Positions 45,227 through 59,017 of a stretch of DNA of 64,000 nt are shown piece by piece. The notes beneath the pieces are model-generated. The model saw only the letters and a program-made list of their open reading frames with translations. It was not told the DNA's origin and ran no database searches. Positions within the stretch are counted from its first letter, which is position 1. The number at the start of each line of letters is the position of its first letter. Origin of the DNA: Branchiostoma floridae. Its lineage: Eukaryota > Chordata > Leptocardii > Amphioxiformes > Branchiostomatidae. Position numbers and translations under genes: made by a program. The DNA lies in contig NC_049983.1 in NCBI RefSeq assembly GCF_000003815.2, positions 12,663,481 to 12,727,480 on the forward strand, given 5' to 3'.

Positions 45227-48020
45227 GTATGTGGACAGACTCTGCGACTTCCAATCACGGCCTTCCCCTGACCGTTGTTTATCCTTGCCGGCTTACTCTG
45301 CCAGCTTGAGTTACTTCAGATGCTAGTAGACTTTCTGCAACATCTGCCACTAGTGTAGAAGGGACTGAAGAGTTCCGTTAAGGAAGGATGGAGTGATATC
45401 TCCTATAGGGGAAACTGATGTGCAAGGGTTATTATAAGAAACACACAAGCTGGATTAGAGTATTGGTGCCTAGCTATGTAGTTTGCACAAGAGTTTTGAC
45501 AGCTTTCCTCCACTGTTTATTTGGTTTCTGTGATTGTTGGTTTTTGTTGTATGCCTGTCAACCCACTTCAACACTTCCCTCCTGCGTAGCGGCCCCCATG
45601 CTTCCTACATTCCGACTGTGTACGTGAAAATGCTTGGACTTCTCTCATAGCATATCTGGGTTTGAAGAACTGAAATCTGGCAGCTTTCCCACCCTGGTTT
45701 GATAAGCTCCTGGGAGGTTTGTTGCTGAGATTGTCCCCATAGCAGAAGCAATCCCTCTGTCATTTGTCCCTCCCTTGGTCCCAGCCATGTTTAGGCAGGC
45801 CTCTCCCAAAATGGCAGAGAATGGAGTCAAATGTGAGCCTTTGTTTATCCAGTCAAAGGCCTGGCTGGGACGTTTGCTGACATGTGACAGCAACTTCCAG
45901 CCAGATGCTCCAAGTTTTCCCCTCCATCTGTAAACCGGTTACAACAGGAAGCTCTGCGTACAAGCAGACCCTCCTGCATCCGTGTGGCAGTCCAGGCGTA
46001 CACAAGATACCATGTACGTGATTATAAGCTGTTTGTGTCATCAAGATTTTTTTACAGAGACTATTTTTAGTGGCAAATGGTATGACAGGCTTTCTGAATA
46101 AACTGGACTAGTTTGTAGAAGACAAAATTTCCGAGGCATTTAGGTTATAATCGCTGGTCTGAACCAATCTCACGGCTTGTTGCAGATGAACCCTAGGAAT
46201 GTCCAGCGATACAGAAAGCAGCTACAAACGAGGTTAAAAGCTGGGACAAATTCACAAACAGATAATTTGTCTGTCAGTTCTGTCATGTAATTAAAATGTA
46301 CAGGCCTGTTATTGTAACAGTATCCATTTAAAGGGTCTGTGCGTCAGACAGTGAAGTTACTGGGGAGGGGCAGGAGTTGTGTATAGTCTGGATTATTCCT
46401 GAGTTAGCCATTTGGAATGCAGTCTGCTGGGTGCTGGGAGATGTTACTTGTCAGAACAGGAGATGTGGCAATGGTAAAGGTTAGGGAAGAAAAATGTGAG
46501 GCTGTCTACCGCATATATCATCAAGATACTGGCAGCTTTCGAAAAGCTCACATCACTCAAGATCAAGGTTGAGGAATACTGTATATTGGGTTCTCTGCAG
46601 TGGGTAGCATAGAAGGGCCACAAGTGTTTCTAAGTTTGTGGGGATGTGCTTCTCTTTTCCTAAGACAGAGCAGCACAAACCCATGTCTTGATTGAGAGGA
46701 GGAATTTCCCAGTGACATATCCCATCAGGAGCTGTGTTATTGCAATTTCTCAGTCACAAATTGCTTGCAGAGGCTTGTTGGTAAGGACTGTGTGAGAATG
46801 CAGCAGAAGTGTTTTGTATTTCACACAGTGTCTCCTCCCAGCTGTGGGGAGACTGACCTGTAACATCTCGTGGCCTCTCTCATCAATTTCTGTCAGGAAC
46901 TTGACCTGAAGTTAGCTGTGGCTCAGTCTCCCGGTTCTGGATTTGTTTTACACAACAGTCCGGACTCTTGTTTCCTCCCAGCCTCATGCACCTGTTGGTG
47001 TATTTTCAGTTGATTGCTTCTAAAACTCTGAAAGGCTGCCATAAAGGGCTAGCTACTGGCTTGAAAATATATAAATCAAGATTTAATTTGATGTTATTTT
47101 CTCTTCCATCTATTTCTGATATAGGGTGTAAAGTGAAAGATAAACTAGTAAGGTTGTACCAAGGGCGTGTTCCATTTTAGTACTGGTAAATGATCAAACC
47201 AGAGGACCAAAGATAATGAAGTGTGATGTAATATAATGAAGGGTGGCCAGGCATGACATGTTCTCTGAGATGGTTCACTTCAGTTACTAGAAGCCACTTT
47301 GTTCAAATCTCTCAATGCTTTGCAATTGTAGTACTTAATTGATGGGTGATACATGCAGAAATCAAAAAGATTTGCCATAATTGTGGCTGATAATGTATTA
47401 GTTCAGTAGTAGTAGTTGGTCACAAATTTATCTACCTCAGACATTTAATCGATTAAACCACACCAGTGCTGACAGATACCAGCGCCACAAATCCTGTCTC
47501 CATTTACACTAACTGCCCCATTTTGGTTGCCCAGATTTATTTTTCTTATCCTGACTTCATCCTTCTTGAAGGAAGACTGCTGACAGAGGAGATGTCTTCT
47601 TTTCTCAAGTAAAACACTGAGGTGTCTGATGGTGGTAGGCTACATGTAACTAGGTCTCTTGTCTTGTGCTTTGATTCCAAAAATCTCTCCTTGCTGGTTG
47701 ATGTGATTCTCTCTGTGGTAGGTGGGTAGGGCTGTTTGTATGTACAATTGCTGTAGTTTATATTAAATGTAGTCTTAAACTGCAGGTGTAAGTATGCAAC
47801 CTGCGGTGCTGTTTAGGTTGAGATGTGCGCCAGACTGGCCGATACTATCTGTTTATTGACGTAACGGAGGAGAGGTTAGGGCCAGGGTGACATAAAAACT
47901 GATAACAACTATCTGAAGAAACAGGTTAAAGAATAATAGCATTTTTGGAAGAGTGGGAAAATAAACAATATTCTTCGTGAATTTATTTATGTTTGTGCAA
48001 GTGGAACTAGAGATGTACTA

Positions 48021-48646
48021 CCGTATATTCTCGAATAAAGTACGCACTTTTTAAATTTTTCAAAACTGAAAGAGTGCTACAATTTGTTGCCAAAGTCTGG
48101 GTGCGTACTTTATTTGAGGTTATTGCATGGATAAATGGTAAAAAAGCCTAAAATAAAGCCAGTTGTAGCTACACTTCCAGGAAGGTTTCAAAACAAACAC
48201 ATTGGAGTTGTCTTGGTTTGTTTGTTTGTTATCTTACCGAAGAATTGTCTAAACATAATTTACATAAGACTGGCATTTGCATACAGTCCTTTTGAGTTAG
48301 TGACTTTGACAGTTGTACAACTGGTTTTCCCAGTTAGAGGTACTAACTGACTTCTTCTGCCAGTTCATTCTCAGTGATTTTTACAAATTGCAGTTAGGCA
48401 ATCCACAAGTTTAAAGAGACAATGACAGTGTAACCCCAGGTTATTTCATGCAAGATAACCTGTGGAAAACATCATAAATTTGAATTTAACCAGTTCAAGG
48501 TCTGTCCAAAATTGGTGGAGAAGGGGTGCGTACTTTATTTGAGTTTTTCCATTTTACCTTTCAGTCCCACAGATCTCTCTAAGACTTGCCCCAAATCAGG
48601 GGTGCGTACTTTAATTGGGGTGCGTACTTTATTCGAGAATATACGG
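48021..48646. mobile_element. 626-bp TIR element, TA target duplication
   Basis: Inverted ends of about 28 bp beginning CCGTATATTCTCGAATAAAG, complemented at the right end, flanked by TA (48019-48020, 48647-48648). The motif GGTGCGTACTTTATT recurs four times internally, partly as sub-terminal repeats. No transposase frame, so a non-autonomous Tc1/mariner-type element is likely. Confidence 0.82.
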
Positions 48647-51600
48647 TAATGGTATCTTCTCTAGGAATTTGTATGTAGTACGAAGGGACAAAAGGGACTT
48701 TCTGGTAGCATTGCCATATACTAGCCAAAAGGACAAAGTTAGGCCCAAAATGACCAGGCGGAGACTGTGTGTACCACAGGCATGTGACAAGTGTGTCTGC
48801 AATGGCAGGTGGAGCTCTATTTCAGCATTGCAGGCATGAATAGCAGGCTATGTGCAGCACACCGGTAGCCACATCCTGTAATTTCCCATTCCTGGCCTTG
48901 GGGCTATGGAGACAATTTCGAGAGGATTGGAAAATTTGTGTAATATTTTCACACAACAATTTTTTCACGTCAACAGGACAAAAAATGAAATAGATTAGTA
49001 TACTGACATGTATTTTGATTATTGCTTGCACTGTCTTTGATTCATGTTTTGGTTCTTTGTTCTGTATTACCTATAAGTATAGCAGTACAGTATCTGTGTA
49101 GCCTGTGGGAAACTGGGACAAGAATGCAGATGATTTATGCCCAGTTCTACCTTCTCATACCAGACTTTCATACCATGTCATTTTGTGTAACCTGATATAT
49201 ACGATTTAGGAAAAGGCATATTTTCCATCGCTTACCTTTCTGTGTCAAGGAAGCATGTGCTAAGGGCTGACCTTCGTCATTTCCTATTTAAGATGTGTTT
49301 TACTTGTTTCCATCGGTGAGAGTAGAATTATAGAAATAGTCTTGCTTTTGTTTTTCATAGAGGGCCTAATGCAGAATTCTACTTTCACAGGAATAGTGAC
49401 TGAGAATGTGCATGTCAGCCACTGTGTTTTGGATGTCCTTGTTGAAGTTGCATCTTAGCTTATGCCCTCACTGAGTGGAAGAGTTTTTAAATCAATTGCT
49501 GTAGACGCTTGAGTGTCAGTGTTAGCTTTCCTACCAAATTTATCTGGTCCCACTGTGCTCCTTACGCTTGTTTCCAGGGCTGACTGCAAGCCAGACAGTG
49601 GGAAACAGTTCCTGTGGAGGCAGGCCAAACTTGTTCTTCCTATTTTGTCTACAAACAAGTTTATCTTTCCAAGGGGTTTCTGCTGCTCTGATGTTTTCTG
49701 CCACCAAACACTGAGCGTCTCCAGACGGCTCCGGCCCTGTGTGTGTGTATTTGCTAGAACGCACCTGTTCGTTGGTTGTGAGAGTGTGAGACACGCAGAT
49801 AAAACAAGCCCCTCTACCAATCAGAAGCCCTGTGACTCAGTACACATCCTTTGAACTCTGTTCAATCAGCAAAAAATACCCTTTCCAGAAGGCTCAGCTC
49901 AACTGAACTAGCTACAAAGTCTTCAAGTCAATGTTTGACAAAACTGTCTGTAACTTTTAGTTGTTTCTCTCACAGGTACCAAAAGAATCAAACATGTCTT
50001 CAAAGGACCCTTGAGGTAGCCTTGGTGCTCCCATACTCCCCGCTCGCAGTGAGGGGGGGAGGATGGACCCGCCTAAACTAACTAGAATGACATTCAGGCT
50101 AAACCCTTTTAAGTTTTCTCATGTACTTGTCCATTTTTGTTTGTACCTCTTTTACATTTATCCAAATCAAATAGCCTTACATTCCTTTGACACATCTGGT
50201 ATACAGGTGTGACAGCACACCTGAGAGTTACAGGACACCTGGCCTTGGAAACCTCCTGAAGGTCAAGGCTATAACTTATAAGGTGAACAACTTCTGCCAG
50301 TAAATATGGCAACAAGGAAAAGGACTAATGTTTGGCTTTTGTTTGTTGATGGACAGGAAGTAAGTGATGAGCAACAGACTACAGGAGGGATGAAGTAATC
50401 AATTTGTGGTTAATCATGTTACTTTGTCAGCTTCTTAGCTGTTGTCACTCTCCTGTTTGTTATCTTAAGAAGTCAGAATTAATCTGTTTGATATAAGTAT
50501 TATAGGTATCATTGTATATTTTGATCAGAGAGTGATTCTGCTGCCTGTTTGATTTGTTTGATCAAATGTAATTTGTTTATTTTACAAGCTATTGAAGATG
50601 TAATACCTTTCCGTTGATTGCTTTTGGTGAATATGACACAGGCATCTGGAAATTGGAAGATTTCCTTGTTCCTTATCTGTTAATGTGTGAAGTAGTCATT
50701 TTTAGCACCTTGAAATTAAGAAATTTGCACCTATGTGTGTTCGTACCAAAACATCACCCCTGCAGAGTTCATTAGTGGATATTGAGCAAGATGGCACCAA
50801 GGGCATTCAGTATGTAAAGCTGTCTTCATCTCTTGACCTTCAAGGCTTGATCTTCTCCAGATTGTTTCAATGTCTTGGCAGATCCCTGGAGTTGATTTGA
50901 AGCATCTTACAGACAGGATGGCCTTGCAGTGAGGCCAAGAACAGTTTGATTCGTTCTAGATGACTTGAGATAAGTCAGCAGAAGTATAGCCATTTCTGTG
51001 TTGTATCAACTGGAACTAAATATAATATAAACTGTAGTAATAATTATTTTCTAGTTTTTTCAGATCTTCTGGTCTTGCCCAAAAAGTATTATACATCAAC
51101 CAAAACAAGGTAGCACAACATGTAGTAGTAGATAATTGGCATGGGGTGTTAACATCTATTATCATAATACCGGTACGTTTACGACGATTTCTCTAGCCAT
51201 ACTGATTTGACACATTGTCAACGCATCATTTTCTCCAGTTACATGTTGCTGTTATAGGTTACCCTTGCCACTTCTTCTGTGTGACTTTTCTGCCACTCTT
51301 GTCCTGCTAAAAGCATAATATTGTAATTGTAACACGCCGCGGAATTACACGGCGAACGGGCGCGTGGTTGGGAGGGGGTAAAAAATACCGGTAGGAAGAA
51401 ACACGGCACAATTAACTGCCGCTATGTACATTTATACATCCTCTGATGTTCCTTCCTTTTCTGTCAGTAAATGCATAAAACATAAACCTGCATGAGCATA
51501 CAAAATGTCATGAGAAAACGGACGTATACTGTCAAGAATTTTCATTTAACTTCTGTCCGTCACAACCGCTATGACGTAACACTTCACTGCTAGCGTAGAT

Positions 51601-54600
51601 ATAAAAATGGCGGGAAAATGGCTGCGTACGTTCAATTTTGCCCATTCAGTCATAGATCCGGGCTATTATGCAACGGTTCTTCACACTTTTACATGAGTTG
51701 TAGGTCACCAACAGAAATTCAAGATTGTTGTTGAATCATGTTCGTCTTGTGCCATGAGCTTGTGTAATTATGATCTACAAATCTGGCAATGAATGTGACA
51801 GTGTGTTCGTCCCACGACGAGCTGCCTACCCCGAAAAAGATACTGAAAACTTTTGGCCTTGTTGTCTTCGAATGCATTGTTATCGATGCTTTGTAAATGA
51901 TGTATTGGACACCTAGATGTCTGAAGTGTTCACAGCTCAGAAATAACTATTGTTGCATGTGTAGATCTCTTTAAGTTCCAGTATTTTTAATCTACCGGTA
52001 TAAGTCTTACTACCGGTATTATGCCAACGCATGTTACATGTAGCTTGTCTCCTAGCTCAAAAACTTTGCCAGGTCTAAATTGTTTATACACAGATCAGTT
52101 AAAAGGTAAAGAGCCTGAAGTTTTACTTGGAACTCTTTAAAAAAACTGTTTTTGGTACCAAACTCCATGTCATTTTTAAAAATCTTTGGGACAGGGCAAG
52201 ACAAATGTTTTCTCAATAGCCTGTCAGAGTGTCTTGGGATGATTTAATCACTGTTGATGCAAGGAGGTCTATCAGTAGATTGGATATGTTTTTCTTGAGA
52301 AATAGGGAGGCAGTTTTCTATTGGGTTATACAGATATTTAAACAGATAACACACATCCCAAAGGAAGCTTGTAGTTAGACAGGGTCTAGACTTGTTGTTT
52401 TAGCAACCCCTCCTTTCTGAAGTACCATCTGGGCTGAGTTGTAAGCATCTTGAAGCCAGCCAAATATTCACATAATTTATGCTGGTCCTCATTTCTAGCT
52501 TGGCATTGCTAGGCTATGCACCATGTGTGCTTTACAGCATTCTTGCAGATTATGAGTCTGTAAATATGAACTGACATACCGCAAGGGCATAATGGAAGAA
52601 TAAAGAAACATACGACTTTGCACCAGAGGGAATCTAAACAATCATATATCTTTTAAGTATCGCTAATGCTTATTCTGAGACTTGAAAATTGACTGTATTG
52701 GTGTGTTTGGTAATATTTATTCTGCTCCTATAGGGCTGTTCATCTCTTGGGTGTGTGTCAAGAAATTTTAGTCATGAAATGTTAAATTACATTAGATAGC
52801 CTTGAGAGGAATGTAAAAGCAGCTTGGGGTGGTTGTTAAAAGTTGCCCCTTTGGTTAGACAGGTCAGGCCTGTAATTCAAGCCTTACAGACTTGTTTGTG
52901 AAAAAAGGAGTTCAGATGTTCCCCTTGTTTATTGTCAGGATTCTTGTGGTGACCTTGGTCCAACATAGCAGGATGAGTCATGGTTTAGTCAGATAGAGGA
53001 GCTAATCCGTCTGGATGTGTGAAATGCCGTAGATCTGCTCTGCAGCTCCAATATTGTGTTGACCGGCATGCTTTTGGCCCCTTTCTCACGTCCCTGCCAT
53101 ACCACCCGAGATGAGGCATTCGGATAAATCTGTTTGAAGAAATGCTTGTTTGGAATTTTAGTGTTTGCGGCTAGATTTGTACTGGGGCCATCGTGTCAAC
53201 ATTGGCTATTATAAAACTGTGATAAGGTCCGGATAGGACATGTTGGGCATCACATTCATACAAAAACCCAAAATAAACTGGAGTGAGGGGAGAAACGAGA
53301 ATGTGGAAGAGAAGGAGCGGAACTGGCGGGTTAAGAAGGCTTGTCAAGTATTTGTACGTGCGTTAGTTGCACGGATGTCCAGAGCAGCAAGGGGCATGTT
53401 TGTTCCGGCCGGTGTTTATGTTTTTCTCATGAACTGTTTGACCAAGATTTGGTGGTTACAGATCTGGCCACAATTGTATGCGTGTTTCTGTAGAGATTGC
53501 ACGACCCATGCGAAATTCTTTAATTATCAAATCATAAGCATGTTATTCAAGCAAACAGCAGTGTTTGCTGGATCACGTTGACAAGAATGCCACGATGTAC
53601 AAAGGACAAACTACTTAGGAGAAGCATATGAGGCACTTATTAAAAAAAGGGCAAACTTATTACATGAAAGGCAAACATGACTGGTTAGGTGAACGGCACT
53701 TTTGTGTGTACTGTATGTATCCTTTTAGCAAAGGTGATAACGCTCAGATGCAGTGCGGGTTTGCTATGAAGCTTACCTTACTGGTAGACATGTTGTTCTG
53801 TTGGATGTTGCTAGAGGTCACTTTGGAAATATAGGAACTTGGCCACTACATTATGAAAGATAAAGACTGAAAAGTTACTTTTGAATTGATTACCAAGCCA
53901 AACTCTTTTTGTCTGTTTACTTTTTGATGGGATGAATAATCTTGTGACTGATCAGTTGGGAATAAAGACATTATCTCCATTTAATGAAGACAGATTTTAT
54001 CAGGTCTGGACATCTTTGATAGCTGTCTCAAGGCCAATTTCCTCACCCTGTTTGTTTTTCTTCAGGGCATTCTGGGATACTTCCTCTCTCCTTGCCCTGT
54101 CCATTATCATTATGGCCATCCCACAAAATTAATCAAAGGCCTGTCTTATCTTTAATGTCCCACTAATTAACCTCAAGTTTAAGGGAATAGCAGAGACGTA
54201 ATTGCTCCCACAAATATCTGGTTACATTAACTCAACCACATTGATCAACTGAACTAAGGCACAAAGAGCTGAGTTTAGGAGATGGGATGGTCTCAGAAGT
54301 TTGCAGGTTGTAACAGAGTGAAACCTTCATGTAACTTTAAAATACCAGCAACAAGTTTGCCTATTGATGGATCAGGTGTAATGGTGGTCCACAAATGAAA
54401 ATATTTTGTTTTGAGGTAATGTTGGAGTTAACGCAATATCATGTAAAGAGAAGGCAGAGTTAATTTCAGCGGAAGCAATATGGCGACAGGGTGACTTGGT
54501 CTACTTGCCTTCTCTGGTTCAAGGTCAAGGTTAAGACTGTATGTATGGACTGTTTCCTCGCTTATCGCCAGAATGAAATTGAAGGAAGTGACAAAAATTC

Positions 54601-55162
54601 CTTTCTTGACAGTCAAACCCACAACCCACTAATCCCATTTTTAACGACAATCTGCTTTTGTCAAAGATTCTGTTGATGGGGTGATTCAAGTACTAGTACA
54701 TTACTAGAATAACATTGAAGACAGGAAAACTTACTTAAAAAGAAGACAACAGCTGGTTACAGCTTAAACATCCAGCTTGATCTGTCTTTGTCCCTGGCAA
54801 GTTTATTTGCTCCCTTTCCCGGAAGTCTGTTGAAGTTTTGGGGGAATGCAAAGGCTTTTAACGTTCTGGGCAGAAGAAAGAAAAGGAAAGGAAAGGGAAG
54901 TTTGTGGGGTAACCTGATGAAAGGGGCTTCTTTGTTACTTGCAGTCCCTAAAACCTGAAGGTACTCTATCGTAACTGTCCGTAAAGCTTTCAACAGCAAA
55001 AATTTATGTAAAGGTAGACTACTTATAATTATGAGACACACATCATCAGATTAAGTTTGCCTGAGGTGTATATGTCAGACAGACTGCTACCTTTCTGACC
55101 AATCACACAACAGCTGAGCTTCTTTGATATGCTGCCCTTTGCAAATGTATTAGAATTATTGT

Positions 55163-55190
55163 CAGAACAGAACAGAACAGAACAGAACAG
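55163..55190 (+). repeat. CAGAA pentanucleotide microsatellite
   Basis: Between five and six uninterrupted CAGAA units. Confidence 0.9.
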
Positions 55191-58100
55191 GTTAATATGT
55201 AGCTATCTGTACTGTAAGAAACTATGCACTAAACTATTGCATGCAACCACCTTGGAGGTCCATTATGGTAAGTAGGGAGATTAAGTTCCTTTTTCATTAT
55301 GGTTCAAAGGATGAGACAAGCCAATGAGTCTTAATTTCAAGATATCATAATAGCATTTATCTGGTGTGACCAAAACATCAATTTTCTGTATGAGTAGAAT
55401 GAACACAGTTAAGTTGATTTATAACAATATAACATTTTGTTACAGAAAATGTGTTTATTTTGTTCCAACATAATGTTGGCTTGAATTATGAATGTACAAT
55501 TATTTCTGACAAGGCATTCCACTATGTTGCCCAGTAGACTGTGAGTGACAGGATATGTTGTGCAAATATACAAATATGGCTGCTGCCTGGTCCTGTGGTA
55601 AAGCAGTCACAGTTGTCTCCCTGTGTGGTAAAGATGACATCCACAATAGACATGATGGTGTGTGTTAAAAAACACAATCTTGATATTATGGATGACATTT
55701 AAATTGAACTTTTGTAAAACTTTCCCTGTCTTAGATATTAATTCTATGGAGTAACAACTCCTACCAAACTGAAGATGTCTACCCTACTCTACTCTTAAAG
55801 CTTGCTGTTTCAGCTCAGTAGAGATACGCTAAAGTCCTTATACCCTGACAAGAAGTGGAGACACTTCCTTGGGTCCGTCATGAATATCTTGAATAAGTAT
55901 GACAAAAACAGCTACATTATTATGTTTTGTAAATATATTGCATCAGATTTTGGCCACTTAATTATGTCATCCACGAAATGAAGTCTGCATGACTCCATTC
56001 TTACTCAGCAGGTGGCAGGGTTCAAGTGGTATCAGTTTTCCCCACAACCTGTGTGGCTTCTTCATGCCCAAGTTTGCTCTTGTTTTCTCACTGTCCTGGA
56101 ATAAACAGAAGATGAGATGTTGTTTCCTCACTGTTGGACACTGTTGGGTCTTCCTCAGGTTAGATAACGCCAGCTGTCAAAGTCAAGGATCGTCTAACAG
56201 CTTGGATTGTTATGATTGAATTATTTCCTGTCATATTGAAATAATTATTATTTCTTTTTAGAAAATTGAAACAAAGAAGCTGCAGGTAAAAAATGCAGAT
56301 TTGTGGCAATTGTGCTTGTAAATCTCTATCAGTATGTTTGTTGATTCTTGTATGCTTTTGAAAAAGTCACAAAAACCATTTTGTCATGAAGCTACCCAAA
56401 GTGTTATCATCTTTTGCAATCTGCAATTATCAATTGTTATCTTCCATACATATGTATTAGGCAGATTGTGACATTGAAATTGTGGGAAGAAACATCTGAC
56501 AGCCTTTCTGATGACTTCATTACAAACCCATAGTTGTTAGGAAGAACATTTGTATACTGATCAATAAAATCAAATCACAATCGTTGACATATGCAATGGT
56601 TGTTAGGAGTCTGTATGGTTCAATTAAGTCAATTTTCTCACATCTTTCTCTCCAAGGCTACACATTGCCTTCTTTTGTTGCGGCAGATTTTGGATATGAC
56701 TTTACTGTGAAATGAACAAGTATGGCTTTAACCGGTGGATAAATCCTACTCCCCAAAATAGCAGCTCAGTGGAGAAAGTATGTGTTGGTTCAACAAAAAC
56801 ACAAGCCTTTTTACTGGTTTGAAAATACAGCAGAAAAAAAGTAATTAATTGGTACCTATTATTAGTAACTCGCAAAGAGGTATTTTGGTCTGCTTTGGTG
56901 TTTCAAAGCAAGGTAATTCTGCATACATGTGATAAAAGAGGCGATAAAACCTTTGAAGGAGTGTTCCAATAAACAATGTGTTCTGATCCATTGGATAATG
57001 ACGTCACCGTTGGACACTGTTGTGTCAGGTTGTTCCTGTTTATGTTGTTTTGCGACCAAATGGTATAAGTTTAGACCAATGACACCAGCACAAACAACAG
57101 TAAACTGAAGTAAATATGATTTCTGGTGTTTTTGTGAGAAATGCAGACATAGTGACAGACGTAGCAAATGGAAAATCCATTGAAGCCTCCCTTGTTTGTG
57201 ATAGATTTCTGAAGACAGACGTTTTGGCATGTTTTTGCATCTGATAGGAGATGGCATGATCTCGAGAAATCCTGTTATGGCGTATTTCCGACCTGCATTC
57301 ACAACTGGCAGCATATTTTCCCTAACAGCTAAAATGGTCTTCCAAACACGGGCTCTCGGATAGTTGTCTCACCCGGCAACACCTCGTTTGGGGGACCAAA
57401 ACATCCCTTCCGCCGCTAAGTTTGTAAACACTCTCGGGTCGCTCTCAATCACGCGGACGTCCTTTCTTTTATCTCTGTATGGGGATTGATGGAGAAATTG
57501 GAGGTATGTACTTGGTGAGTCGGTCCACGTTTCGGCCCTGTTACTAGGCGCTATTGGAGACTCAAGGCCGGACACATACATTAAATTACACTTTACGAGA
57601 GTTAGTGATCCTCAGGAGGTATTGTTTGTTGCCTGTGCTGGTATCAATAGCCAGGTAGGATGGCAAGGTCATTAGTCGCAAACCACTTGGAAGGATGCCA
57701 TACCTTCCAAGAACAAAAAAAGCATGCACACCTCTACAAATGTATGTTGCATATACATATTTTGAAAAGTTTCGTTTTGTACCTAGTATACTGGTAGTAC
57801 AAGCCATAAGGTGTCCTGAATCTGGGTATGTAGTAGTGTACGGTACCTCATTTATATAGTGTTTGAGGGCCATATGGACTTTCACCTGATACTGCTTCTC
57901 AGATAAGCACTGGTGTGTTCCCAGAGCCTGACAGGGTTTTTGTATTATGTCCATGCAAAAGACTGTTAAAAGCTTTTGATCTAACCTGTAATTGTTGTTC
58001 TTAGCTGATTGTCTCCAAAGAGAGGGACTTTAGGGAAGAAGCAGGTGCATTCACAATTGTTATTTTTGTGTCTGCCCTGGGAGTTGTTACAATGTCCAAT

Positions 58101-58851
58101 GCTGCATGCCCCATTTCTCTTCAGGCAACTTCAGGGCTCCTTATCTTTATGTTGCATTTTGTGGGGATTCTCAGAAATGGCACTACTGGAAATAGTTTTT
58201 CGAAATATCTGTAGATGCACTTAATCTTGTGTCACTGGGAGCATCCACATGTATACTTTGTCCTTGTACTAGTTTCATGCCCATTGGGTGTGGCTAATGT
58301 TACATGCATATATCATGTTTGACTAGAGACCAGTTAGGGTGAAGTGACCCTACATTCAGGGTGAATGTCAGGGGGGCTAAGAAAACTTGTTTGAAGAACT
58401 GAGTAGAATTAATGACCCTTAACTTGTTGTAGATCTAAGTTGCTTTTTTTAGCTTGCGGACTGTAGAGAATTTAAATGAGTGAAAGGATGAATGATAGAA
58501 TATAAGATTAAGAAGAATTATCTAAGGTTGTTTGATGAGGTAAACTTTCTCTGGCGCCGTCCATTTTTCCAAAGGACAGGGATGATCCGTTTGAAGTGCT
58601 TTTTTTGTACGACCGGTTCACCGCCAGTTCAAGTGGACCGATGTCGCCAGTCGGCCACCCGTGTTTGTACGGCCGGCTGCTGAACAGGTCTTGTGTCAAG
58701 ACAGAGTGGCAGCAAGACGATCTATCAATTGTCCCGGAGTTTAATATTCAATTATAGCAGCATTGCTCCTAGGAAGCTGCAGGTTGCCATGGCGATGGTA
58801 ATCTGAGGGGCGGGGACATCCTGGGCTATCCCATCATGCCCGAGGGGAGGG

Positions 58852-58859
58852 TATAAATA
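58852..58859 (+). promoter_or_regulatory. PDZRN3: TATA box of internal PDZRN promoter
   Basis: TATAAATA in a G-rich context (GAGGGGAGGGTATAAATAGA), 132 bp before the ATG of a short exon. Local GC content is raised around 58790-58870. This is the clearest core promoter in the window; transcription would be expected to start near 58882. Confidence 0.6.
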
Positions 58860-58990
58860 GAGGGGTGATTTGTCGGCTGCAGGCAGTGTGTTGTTGCAGC
58901 AGGTGTGGGGAACACGTGCTGGTTACAGAGTGGCCTTACCTTTGCGTGCTGACCATTGTTGTGGTAGAGCTGCCTGGAGCAGTGCCAAGC

Positions 58991-59017
58991 ATGGGGGACC
59001 AGTGCTCCAAGCCTAAG
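58991..59017 (+). CDS. PDZRN3: Alternative PDZRN first exon encoding MGDQCSKPK
   Basis: ATG at 58991 followed by nine codons and an AAG/GTATGG donor in phase 0, compatible with the downstream PDZ1 exon. Vertebrate PDZRN3 and PDZRN4 have RING-less isoforms from internal promoters whose short first exon also starts MGC and contains cysteines. The sequence suggests the same layout here. Gly2 plus Cys5 hints at lipidation, but Asp3 disfavours classical myristoylation. Confidence 0.5.

Larger units (their letters stand above)
45227..58851. other. Very long PDZRN intron 3 (first part)
   Basis: 13.6 kb with no exon I can support. Known contents are the TIR element at 48021-48646 and a pentanucleotide microsatellite at 55163-55190. 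Some patches are GC-balanced and free of obvious repeats and could hold regulatory DNA, but nothing in the sequence alone proves it. Confidence 0.6.

Noticed and set aside
45227..45271. Frame extension past PDZRN exon 3
   Set aside because: It crosses a good GTATGT donor and stops after about 14 codons; PDZ homology ends at the donor.
49455..50081. Overlapping 110-120-codon frames on both strands in PDZRN intron 3
   Set aside because: No domain, no flanking splice sites in phase, and equally long frames on opposite strands.
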